Positions 1 through 5,072 of a DNA stretch of 5,072 bases are shown here, one piece after another. A program made the translations under genes and the position numbers. This DNA is from Lachnospiraceae bacterium. GTDB taxonomy: Bacteria; Bacillota; Clostridia; Lachnospirales; Lachnospiraceae. Below the pieces are notes generated by a model. It was not told the origin of the DNA and searched no databases. It worked only from the letters and a program-made list of their open reading frames with translations. The stretch spans positions 1 to 5,072 of the forward strand of contig JAFSBP010000394.1 of NCBI GenBank assembly GCA_017437205.1. Direction: 5' to 3'. Every line of letters starts with the position of its first letter. Positions within the stretch are counted from its first letter, which is position 1.

Positions 1-543
1 AATCTGACGGTCATTGAAGCAGACGGTAAAGTCCTTAAAGCCCAGACGTCCTAGCACCGTGGTGGTCGCTGAGATCAACTCGATCTCAGCCAGATTGGTG
101 GGATCGCCCAAAATATCGATATCGCACTGCATGAACTGGCGGAAACGCCCTCTCTGGGGACGGTCCGCACGCCACACATTGCCCATCTGCAGTGCCTTAA
201 AGGGCATGGGCAGATTCGCGGAATTGTTGGAATAGTATCTCGCCAGCGGCAGGGTAAGATCGTAGCGCATACCGAAATCCACCACATCAGCCTCCGTCTG
301 AGCCTCAGCCACATTCAGCTTCTCGCCGCGCTTAAGCACCTTAAAAATCAGCTTCTCATTCTCACCGCCCTGCTTGCTGCACAGGTTATCAATACTCTCC
401 ATGCAGGGAGTCTCCATGTGGGAAAACCCAAACTCCCGGTAAGTGTCAGTGATCACTCCGATCACATAGTCGCGCACCTGCATCTCCGCAGGCAGGATAT
501 CCTTCATGCCGGTAACCGGCTTCTTATTCAATTTCTGTGCCAT
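1..543 (-). CDS. hisS: Histidyl-tRNA synthetase, N-terminal part (cut by window edge)
   Basis: Class II aminoacyl-tRNA synthetase that charges tRNA-His with histidine in the cytoplasm. The 181 codons visible here open with MAQKLNKKPVTGMKDILPAE (the GMKDILP motif common to HisRS N-termini, residues 12-18). They continue through the substrate-binding segment RYDLTLPLARYY (from R93) to the class II motif 2 region, W124-RADRPQRGRFRQF-M138, followed by QCDIDILG. The frame is open to base 1, so the C-terminal catalytic motif 3 and the anticodon-binding domain lie outside. The ATG at 543 is supported by GGAGGA at 557-552, eight bases upstream. The sequence style (YDLT rather than the PEGT of E. coli HisRS, and QCDIDI rather than QIGVEV) is that of the archaeal/eukaryotic-like bacterial HisRS group. 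HisZ is a less likely alternative, because motif 2 is fully catalytic-looking. The gene follows the accessory regulator by 42 bases and was probably once directly downstream of hemZ. Confidence 0.95.
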   Translation of the reverse strand, partial: MAQKLNKKPVTGMKDILPAEMQVRDYVIGVITDTYREFGFSHMETPCMESIDNLCSKQGGENEKLIFKVLKRGEKLNVAEAQTEADVVDFGMRYDLTLPLARYYSNNSANLPMPFKALQMGNVWRADRPQRGRFRQFMQCDIDILGDPTNLAEIELISATTTVLGRLGFKDFTVCFNDRQI

Positions 544-551
544 TTTCTCTT

Positions 552-557
552 TCCTCC
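552..557 (-). promoter_or_regulatory. Shine-Dalgarno site of hisS
   Basis: The minus strand reads GGAGGA, eight bases before the ATG at 543. It is a near-ideal ribosome binding site and fixes the hisS start. The 42-base gap between the upstream gene and hisS has no room for a T-box leader. Confidence 0.75.
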
Positions 558-585
558 GTTTCTAAAAAACCATTTATTCATATTC

Positions 586-2073
586 CTATAAGGATACCAT
601 CCATCTACCCTTTTTTCTCGACCCAGTACGAACAACTACACCTTTTACTTTTAATGATTTTACAATTCGCTCAACGGTTGCTCTTGACATAGATGTTCTT
701 TCTGCAAGACCTTGAATCGTACATTCTGGATCAGCTTCAATTTCACTTAAAATCGTAAGTTCCTTTTCCGACAAATCCGCATTTATCACCTCATTTATCA
801 CCTCATTTATCACCTCATTTTGAGGTTTAAACTCATGATGCATAAACAATGTGACTGCAAAAGAAAGTCGCTCTGAATCCGTTTCAAAAATCGGTTTCGG
901 AGATCCGTTATGTTCCAATGCATTCAGAATTTTCCTAAATCCGGTATTCCGCCCTTCAGTCAAATGCATTTCCTTCAGGAACTCCCCAATACGACGGTTA
1001 CGATAACGCCGATTAAATACACGATATGTTCTTAATCCTTCCTCCGTGATTGAACGATCAGCACCGGGATGGCTGAGAATTTCTATCCGGTCAGGCAGTA
1101 CTCGCACCTCTATCGGTTCCCTCACATCGTAACCCTTATGATAAACAGCGTTGGAAAGTGCCTCCTCTATCGCAGCATAAGGGTAATTGAAAAAGCGTTT
1201 TGCCTCCGCCACATCCGGAAGTTTAATCACCTGTTCCTGAATCACACTGTTCTGAATATACTGTAGCGCCGCACGAAGTTGTTGATGCAAAGGACCTCTG
1301 AATGCATTTTCGATAATTCGATCACCGCCAAGATCAGCAGGGAACTGGACAACATCTATCTGTGCATACGGAAAGAACCTTTCTGGATTCAGGCTAAAAA
1401 ACATCAAGCCAACATTCTTTGGTTTCGTGTACTCTGGCAATGTGTTGACAATATTCATGCTTTTGCACAACTCAACAAAATTCATCGACAGCGAATCTTC
1501 ATACAAAGAACTTCCGACTTCTTTCAGATAGCTTTGAATCAATGTAATATTCAAATCAGTAATGTTTGCTTCATGATTAATCCTATCATCAAAAGGCACA
1601 TTATTCGCCAGCGAATATAAATCCCGCTTTTCTTCTTCGGTAGGTGCAATTGTACTTGCCATTTTTCTGATCCAGTATATTTTCTCACGATTATCCTTCG
1701 CCATCGTTTTGGGCGAAGCATACGGACGGACACTTCCTCCCGGAGCCCATACTACAATGAAAGTCTTTCCCTGATACTCCGTCACTTCGGTAATAGGCAT
1801 ATATTCCGGTTGAATCAGTTTACATTTATTCAGCATGTCTTTCAGATACCCGTCCACTTTTTCTGGCGAAACACCCATAAAAGAATCCGGTTTTCCATTC
1901 TTATCCCGAACGCCAATAACCAGATATCCACCGCCCCAATTGTCAATATCATTTGCAAAGGCACAAATGGTTTTTAAGGACGCTTCCGCATCCCACGTCT
2001 CCTTAAATTCAATTCTCGCCCACTCTACCACATTGCCAGACAGAAGGGTTTTAATATTGGTTGGTATCCCCAT
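586..2073 (-). CDS. AlbA_2/Schlafen-related ATP-binding predicted transcriptional regulator (COG2865-type)
   Basis: A 495-residue protein. Residues about 17-140 match the AlbA_2 (Schlafen AlbA-like, formerly AAA_4) domain: E22-FKE, then AFANDIDNWGGGYLVIGVRD (38-57), the family's N-x(n)-GGG-x-hhhGV-x-D pattern. Residues about 290-410 match the HATPase_c_4/GHKL-like domain, with an N-box-like E304-ALSN308-AVYH312 and GRNTGFRKIL at 374-383. Residues 419-431 are a tetrapeptide repeat (EVIN). Residues 432-495 are a winged helix-turn-helix (SEKELTIL, then TIQGLAERTSMSRATVERIV). The family is annotated as predicted regulators; the true DNA target and ligand are unknown, and roles in stress or phage response are only suggested. 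The ATG at 2073 is preceded by GAGGG about eight bases upstream; the stop is TAG. The gene sits 33 bases after hemZ and 42 before hisS. It is clearly AT-richer than its neighbours (for example 33% GC in 1561-1620 against 57% in 2641-2700), which suggests acquisition by transfer. No flanking mobility gene or repeat is visible. Confidence 0.88.
   Translation of the reverse strand: MGIPTNIKTLLSGNVVEWARIEFKETWDAEASLKTICAFANDIDNWGGGYLVIGVRDKNGKPDSFMGVSPEKVDGYLKDMLNKCKLIQPEYMPITEVTEYQGKTFIVVWAPGGSVRPYASPKTMAKDNREKIYWIRKMASTIAPTEEEKRDLYSLANNVPFDDRINHEANITDLNITLIQSYLKEVGSSLYEDSLSMNFVELCKSMNIVNTLPEYTKPKNVGLMFFSLNPERFFPYAQIDVVQFPADLGGDRIIENAFRGPLHQQLRAALQYIQNSVIQEQVIKLPDVAEAKRFFNYPYAAIEEALSNAVYHKGYDVREPIEVRVLPDRIEILSHPGADRSITEEGLRTYRVFNRRYRNRRIGEFLKEMHLTEGRNTGFRKILNALEHNGSPKPIFETDSERLSFAVTLFMHHEFKPQNEVINEVINEVINADLSEKELTILSEIEADPECTIQGLAERTSMSRATVERIVKSLKVKGVVVRTGSRKKGRWMVSL
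781..820 (-). repeat. In-frame 12-bp tandem repeat, 3.3 copies, encoding Glu-Val-Ile-Asn units
   Basis: The plus strand reads ATTTATCACCTC three times without any mismatch (781-792, 793-804, 805-816), followed by a partial unit ATTT (817-820). On the coding strand this gives N419-EVIN-EVIN-EVIN431, between the GHKL-like domain and the winged helix of the regulator. The unit is a multiple of three, so gain or loss of copies would change linker length without breaking the frame. The perfect identity of copies points to recent slippage. Comparable short repeats at this linker are, as I recall, seen in other COG2865-type proteins. Confidence 0.93.
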
Positions 2074-2105
2074 TGCTAATCCCTCGCTTTATTTGCTTTG
2101 TCCGT

Positions 2106-2111
2106 ATTATA
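2106..2111 (-). promoter_or_regulatory. Possible -10 element (TATAAT) ahead of the accessory regulator
   Basis: The minus strand carries a perfect TATAAT that overlaps the hemZ stop codon, about 33 bases before the regulator's ATG. At a 17-base spacing the -35 position reads GAGGAT, which is a poor match, and there is no TG extension. A private promoter for the acquired gene, or for it plus hisS, is possible. A chance match in an AT-rich junction is about as likely. Confidence 0.27.
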
Positions 2112-3540
2112 CGTAATTCAAAAAAAGCATCCTCTTCCGCTCGATCATCTCATCGATCCGGCTCATATAAAGTTCTACATCCTTCACATTGTCCGCCCGC
2201 TCGATCCGCCCGCCGGGGAATACCGCCTTGCTGGTGGAACCCGCGCCGAGGGCAACGATACTTTGCTTCTCCTCCATGATCAGGATGTTGTAGATTCCGG
2301 CCTTGCCCGGCATTGCATATCCCACATTCTCGAAGTTTCCTGCCATATTTTTCTGGCGGTAGAGATAGTAGGGTTCCATACCCATATCCCGGCAATAGCT
2401 TTCCGTCAGCTTCATCACCTCGCTGCTGTTCTCCATGAGAAGGCTCTCGTACTTGTCCCACTCCAGGTTCAGTCTGGCGGCACGCTTGATGGCCAATGAA
2501 TGGATGGTGATATTGTCCGGGGCCATAGCTTTCAGTTCTTCCATGGTATGACGAACGTCATCTATGGTTTCTCCGGGAAGTCCTAAAATCAAATCCATAT
2601 TAATATTGTCAAATCCTATGTTTCGGGCCAGCCCGTAAACTTCCTTTATCTGCTCCACCGTGTGACGGCGGCCGATGAGCCGAAGTGTCTCCTGCTTCAT
2701 CGTCTGCGGATTGATGGAAATACGGCTGACCTTGTGATGTCGAATCGCCACCAACTTATCTTCTGTGATGCTATCCGGTCTTCCGGCCTCCACTGTGAAC
2801 TCCTGGCACCACGAAAAGTCAAAGCTTTCCTCCACTTTAGCCAAAAGTCGATCCAACTGCTCCGCCGACAGGCTGGTGGGCGTACCGCCTCCGATATAGA
2901 CGGTGTTCAGTTTTTTATCTTTAAAGGCTTTCGCGGTATAATCAATCTCCTTAAACAGGGCATCCAGATACTCGTCCATCCGCCCTGCCCACTTGCCCAT
3001 GGGGTAGGAGGTGAAGGAACAGTACAGACAGGTGGTCGGGCAGAAGGGGATACCGATGTAGAGACTGTAGCCGTCCTCATAATCAATATCTTTCAGAATC
3101 TCCATCTCCCGCTTCGCAATCTCAATGCTTAGGTTCGACTTTTCCTCGCCGGTCAGATACACATTCTTCATGTGCTCCGCCACTTCCGCCTCGGAAGCAC
3201 CGCTTTCCAACAGTCCCATGGCAATCTTCGTCGGGCGGAGTCCGGTGAGAGTTCCCCAGGGAAGTTCTTTCCCTGTGTATTCGGAAAGCAGCTGATAGAC
3301 CCCCCGCTTTAGCGGCGACTTCATCTGCTCCTCATCTGCTGAGACTTCCAATCTCTGCGTCCCTGCCTCCCGGTCTCCTGCAAAGGAGAGCCATACCTTA
3401 TCCTTCTCGTAGGTTACCGTGAGCTGTCGATCCGCATCTGCCTCCGGCTTCGTCGTAATCTCCTCTGCCGGAAAAAATGCCATCAAAAGTCCGCGGATAT
3501 CATATTCAAATTTTTCTTCACTAAGTATCAATTTGATCAT
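2107..3540 (-). CDS. hemZ: HemZ-type radical SAM protein (coproporphyrinogen III oxidase-like)
   Basis: Oxygen-independent coproporphyrinogen III oxidase-family protein of the HemZ branch, 477 residues. The radical SAM cluster motif is C167-PTT-C171-LY-C174, which binds a 4Fe-4S cluster and S-adenosylmethionine. It is followed by GGGTPT (G217-T222), the AGRPDSI segment, ISINPQTM and NMDLILGLPGE, in the order expected for HemZ. The family's extra N-terminal region of about 160 residues is present. The start chosen is ATG 3540 (MIKLILSEEKFEYDIRGL), which matches the usual HemZ N-terminus and has GAGAGAAG about ten bases upstream. A TTG at 3597 in the same frame would overlap the upstream gene and add 19 atypical residues. 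The residue two after the third Cys is Phe, not the fourth Cys of HemN, so the motif resembles the heme chaperone HemW. HemZ was linked to anaerobic heme synthesis in Bacillus subtilis, but the reaction in heme-poor Clostridia is uncertain. It lies 44 bases after the MBL gene. Confidence 0.92.
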   Translation of the reverse strand: MIKLILSEEKFEYDIRGLLMAFFPAEEITTKPEADADRQLTVTYEKDKVWLSFAGDREAGTQRLEVSADEEQMKSPLKRGVYQLLSEYTGKELPWGTLTGLRPTKIAMGLLESGASEAEVAEHMKNVYLTGEEKSNLSIEIAKREMEILKDIDYEDGYSLYIGIPFCPTTCLYCSFTSYPMGKWAGRMDEYLDALFKEIDYTAKAFKDKKLNTVYIGGGTPTSLSAEQLDRLLAKVEESFDFSWCQEFTVEAGRPDSITEDKLVAIRHHKVSRISINPQTMKQETLRLIGRRHTVEQIKEVYGLARNIGFDNINMDLILGLPGETIDDVRHTMEELKAMAPDNITIHSLAIKRAARLNLEWDKYESLLMENSSEVMKLTESYCRDMGMEPYYLYRQKNMAGNFENVGYAMPGKAGIYNILIMEEKQSIVALGAGSTSKAVFPGGRIERADNVKDVELYMSRIDEMIERKRMLFLNYV

Positions 3541-3550
3541 AAACTGCAAA

Positions 3551-3558
3551 CTTCTCTC
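3551..3558 (-). promoter_or_regulatory. Ribosome binding site that favours the hemZ start at 3540
   Basis: The minus strand reads GAGAGAAG, ten bases before ATG 3540. It is a moderate purine-rich site, and together with N-terminal family similarity it supports the 477-residue form over the TTG start at 3597. Confidence 0.45.
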
Positions 3559-3584
3559 TGCGAAGAGTTCTCTCTTTCGCCCGC

Positions 3585-4223
3585 TTAATCTCCCCAAATG
3601 GGATTTTTCTTTTTCTCCTCACCGATCGTCGTAGCATTTCCGTGTCCGGGAAATGCCTCGATCTCTTCCGGAAGCACAAACAGCTTGTGAATCAGTGAGT
3701 CTTTTAATCTTGCAAAGGACGAGGTAGGCAGATCTGTCCGTCCGTAAGTGTGTCTAAACAGCGTGTCACCGGAAAACAGTATGCTTTCCTCCGGCAGATA
3801 ATAACACATTCCGCCGCCGGTATGCCCCGGGGTGTGAATCGCCTTAATCCTGAATCCCGCCAAAGAAAACTCCTCCCCGTCCGCCAGCAGCACATCCGGA
3901 ACTAGCGAGATACTGTATCCCTGAAACTTCGCAGACAGATTCATTCCCGGCTCCGCAAGAAGCTCTTCCTCCGCCTCAGATGCATACACCGGTACACGAA
4001 ACGCATCGGTGAGAGCCTTCACTCCGCCGATATGGTCGAAATGCCCGTGTGTCAGCAGGATTCCCACCGGTCGCAATTCCTCCTTAAGACAAACTTGCAC
4101 GATACGATTTCCCTGATCACCGGGATCTACAATTATCGTTTCCTTTGTTTCTGTATTGCTCAAGAGGTAACAGTTGGTCTGCATTACACCGACCACAGCC
4201 ACCTGTAAACTATGTTTCTTCAT
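3585..4223 (-). CDS. MBL-fold metallo-hydrolase, glyoxalase II-like (YcbL type)
   Basis: A cytoplasmic metallo-beta-lactamase-fold hydrolase of 212 residues, the usual length for short glyoxalase II-like enzymes. Metal ligands are visible in order: H59-G-H61-F-D63-H64 in LLTHGHFDHIGG, H134 in HTPGHTGGG, D153 in LFSGDTLF, and H194 in FPGHGNATTIGEEKKKNP. The GRTDLP motif (161-166) after the bridging Asp is typical of the YcbL/GloB-like subgroup. Such enzymes hydrolyse thioesters such as S-lactoylglutathione in some organisms. Here the true substrate is unknown, and the long C-terminal substrate-binding domain of classical glyoxalase II is absent. The ATG at 4223 is preferred over the adjacent in-frame TTG at 4226, because AAGGA lies five bases upstream. 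There is no signal peptide. The gene begins 33 bases after the RSH stop and ends 44 before hemZ, an order I recall as common in Clostridia. The D-aminoacyl-tRNA deacylase gene (dtd) that often follows relA in other Firmicutes is not present here. Confidence 0.92.
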   Translation of the reverse strand: MKKHSLQVAVVGVMQTNCYLLSNTETKETIIVDPGDQGNRIVQVCLKEELRPVGILLTHGHFDHIGGVKALTDAFRVPVYASEAEEELLAEPGMNLSAKFQGYSISLVPDVLLADGEEFSLAGFRIKAIHTPGHTGGGMCYYLPEESILFSGDTLFRHTYGRTDLPTSSFARLKDSLIHKLFVLPEEIEAFPGHGNATTIGEEKKKNPIWGD

Positions 4224-4256
4224 CAATTTCCTTCTCTCCGATCAGCGCCCTCAGGG

Positions 4257-4787
4257 TCACCCCTTCGCTCGCTCAATATCAATAATTGTATCAATCTGCT
4301 CCAGCTTTGCGATCAGACTGCGCAGTTCCTCTTTGTCTCTGATCTTGAAACCAATATTGATCGTCGCCAGATTCTGCTTGTTCACGCGGGTGTTCATCGA
4401 CAAAATATCAATATTGAACTCGGTAAACACTTTGGAAATGGCTGCCAAAAGCCCCATCTTATTTTGCGAGTAGATGTTAATCTCTGCAGGGTAGAGGGCA
4501 CTGGCCTTATCCGCAGGTTCCTCCCAGTCCGCATCCATCAGGCGGACGCGGTCACTCTCCGGCAGACTGATCACATTCACACAGTCGGTTCGATGGATGG
4601 AAATGCCACGACCTCTGGTCACAAAACCCACAATCTCGTCACCGGGAACCGGGCTGCAGCAGCGTGAGAAGCGCACCGACAGATCGTGGATACCTTTGAC
4701 TACAATACCGTCCTTGGAGTGCACCTCCTGTGAAGGCTTCTCCTTCGTATTTTCCGAAATTGCCGCCAAAACCTCAGAGTCTGTCAA
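4257..4787 (-). CDS. relA: C-terminal RIS and ACT domains of RSH (p)ppGpp synthetase/hydrolase, separated from the rest by in-frame stops
   Basis: These 176 codons carry the regulatory end of a long RelA/SpoT homologue. Counting from the TTG at 4787, the RIS/zinc-finger-like domain spans about 28-75, with conserved C43-C44 in FSRCCSPVPGDEIVGF and H65-RTDC69. The ACT domain spans about 101-176 (INIYSQNKMGLLAAISKVF, then NIDILSMNTRV). In intact RSH these domains contact the ribosome and tRNA and control the catalytic half. The segment is in the same frame as the upstream part, and similarity extends upstream of the TTG to the second TAA (4808-4806) as KKYKKE. The TTG is therefore only the first permissible start, not a supported one: the purine run AAAAAGGA stops about one base before it, too close for good initiation. 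AGGAGG at about 4730 has no suitable start after it. Unless there is readthrough or reinitiation, this part is not translated. It ends in TGA, 33 bases before the MBL gene. No other lesions are seen. Confidence 0.75.
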   Translation of the reverse strand: MTDSEVLAAISENTKEKPSQEVHSKDGIVVKGIHDLSVRFSRCCSPVPGDEIVGFVTRGRGISIHRTDCVNVISLPESDRVRLMDADWEEPADKASALYPAEINIYSQNKMGLLAAISKVFTEFNIDILSMNTRVNKQNLATINIGFKIRDKEELRSLIAKLEQIDTIIDIERAKG

Positions 4788-4805
4788 TTCCTTTTTGTAT
4801 TTCTT

Positions 4806-4814
4806 TTAATATTA
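4806..4814 (-). other. Two in-frame stop codons (TAA TAT TAA) inside the RSH reading frame
   Basis: On the coding strand the frame of NKLVE continues as TAA (4814-4812), TAT (4811-4809), TAA (4808-4806), then KKYKKELTDSEVL. Since the frame does not change, single base substitutions at each TAA (for example from GAA and AAA) would explain it. No frameshift is needed. The bases TAATATTA at 4807-4814 form an eight-base palindrome, and the surrounding 30 bases are much richer in A and T than the rest of the gene. Confidence 0.9.
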
Positions 4815-5072
4815 TTCAACTAGTTTGTTGATAACCTGGCCTTCCTTCAAGCCTCCGTGGCCGATGGCCGCCAGCACCGCCTCCCACTCCTTGAAACCGT
4901 ACTTTTTCAGAAGCTTCTCCATAAATTCCGGCTTGTTGAGATCGGAGAACACAATATTTTTGGACTTACAGTAGCGGTCAACCATATCTTTGCCGCGGCT
5001 GATATTGTCCTCTTTGAACTGGGTTTTAAACCACTGGTTGATCTTATTTCTGGCCTGGGAGCTCTTCACAAA
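4812..5072 (-). CDS. relA: RSH (p)ppGpp synthetase/hydrolase, helical-domain part, ending early (5' end outside window)
   Basis: This is the middle of a bifunctional RelA/SpoT homologue, the enzyme that makes and degrades (p)ppGpp in the stringent response. The 86 visible codons begin FVKSSQARNKINQWFK, the conserved stretch after the TGS domain. They continue through the helical domain (KYGFKEWEAVLAAIGHGGLKEGQVINKLVE) to a TAA at 4814-4812. The HD hydrolase, synthetase and TGS domains should lie upstream, beyond base 5072. If they are intact, the product would be a catalytically complete RSH of about four fifths normal length that lacks RIS and ACT. Experimental C-terminal truncations of RelA-type enzymes are known to lose ribosome-dependent control, so altered regulation is a reasonable inference but not shown here. 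An in-frame GTG at 5069 is internal to a conserved motif and is not a start. The gene symbol could equally be rel or spoT. Confidence 0.85.
   Translation of the reverse strand, partial: FVKSSQARNKINQWFKTQFKEDNISRGKDMVDRYCKSKNIVFSDLNKPEFMEKLLKKYGFKEWEAVLAAIGHGGLKEGQVINKLVE

Noticed and set aside
562..581. A six-codon minus-strand ORF (MNKWFF) between the regulator and hisS, as a possible leader peptide.
   Set aside because: It has no His codons, no adequately spaced ribosome binding site and no attenuator-like hairpins; chance is sufficient.
544..2106. Flanking direct or inverted repeats that would mark the regulator as a transposed unit.
   Set aside because: By eye, the 33-base and 42-base spacers share no convincing repeat, and no mobility gene is present.
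2118..2165. A possible intrinsic terminator at the 3' end of hemZ: an imperfect GATCGAT/ATCGAGC hairpin followed by a run of seven T on the minus strand.
   Set aside because: The stem has mismatches, the T run starts about ten bases after it, and everything lies inside the hemZ coding sequence.
2662..3132. A 156-codon open frame on the plus strand, and other plus-strand frames opposite hemZ, the regulator and RSH.
   Set aside because: They are antisense to genes with strong family motifs, show no recognisable domains, and lack good ribosome binding sites.
3541..3597. A longer hemZ starting at TTG 3597.
   Set aside because: It would overlap the MBL gene and add residues not expected in HemZ; ATG 3540 matches the family N-terminus.
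4725..4735. A perfect AGGAGGTG on the minus strand within the RSH 3' part, as a reinitiation site after the double stop.
   Set aside because: No ATG, GTG or TTG lies at proper spacing in frame, and the bases encode conserved-looking protein sequence; it is probably incidental.

Overview
All genes in this window lie on the minus strand, so transcription runs from high to low coordinates. The composition, strong Shine-Dalgarno sites and protein families suggest an anaerobic Firmicute of class Clostridia. Lachnospiraceae is the best guess, from the gene order stringent-response enzyme, MBL hydrolase, HemZ, HisRS and from the style of the HisRS. This assignment comes from remembered family and synteny patterns, not from a search.

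Layout in transcription order. 5072-4257 holds the C-terminal half of a RelA/SpoT-type (p)ppGpp synthetase/hydrolase (RSH); the rest lies beyond the window. It is interrupted by two in-frame TAA codons at 4814-4806, which separate the end of the TGS-following helical domain from the regulatory RIS (zinc-finger-like) and ACT domains. 4223-3585 encodes an intact glyoxalase II-like metallo-beta-lactamase-fold hydrolase. 3540-2107 encodes an intact HemZ-type radical SAM protein. 2073-586 encodes an AT-richer accessory gene: a COG2865-type predicted regulator with an N-terminal AlbA_2 (Schlafen-related) domain, a GHKL-like ATPase domain, a 12-bp tandem repeat and a C-terminal winged helix. 543-1 encodes the first 181 residues of histidyl-tRNA synthetase, cut by the window edge.

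The spacers are short (33-44 bases), so the genes look like one operon. The core genes concern translation and its stress control (RSH, HisRS), with an MBL hydrolase and a tetrapyrrole-family radical SAM enzyme. The AlbA_2 regulator looks like a later insertion between hemZ and hisS, and no transposase, integrase or terminal repeats are visible around it.

The most notable point is the RSH gene. Both halves keep one reading frame and conserved motifs, yet two stop codons sit exactly at a domain boundary. This is either a recent double nonsense mutation, a natural split that frees the catalytic half from its C-terminal regulatory domains, or a sequence error. I did not find a convincing new multi-gene system; the accessory regulator and the split RSH are the two things worth following up.
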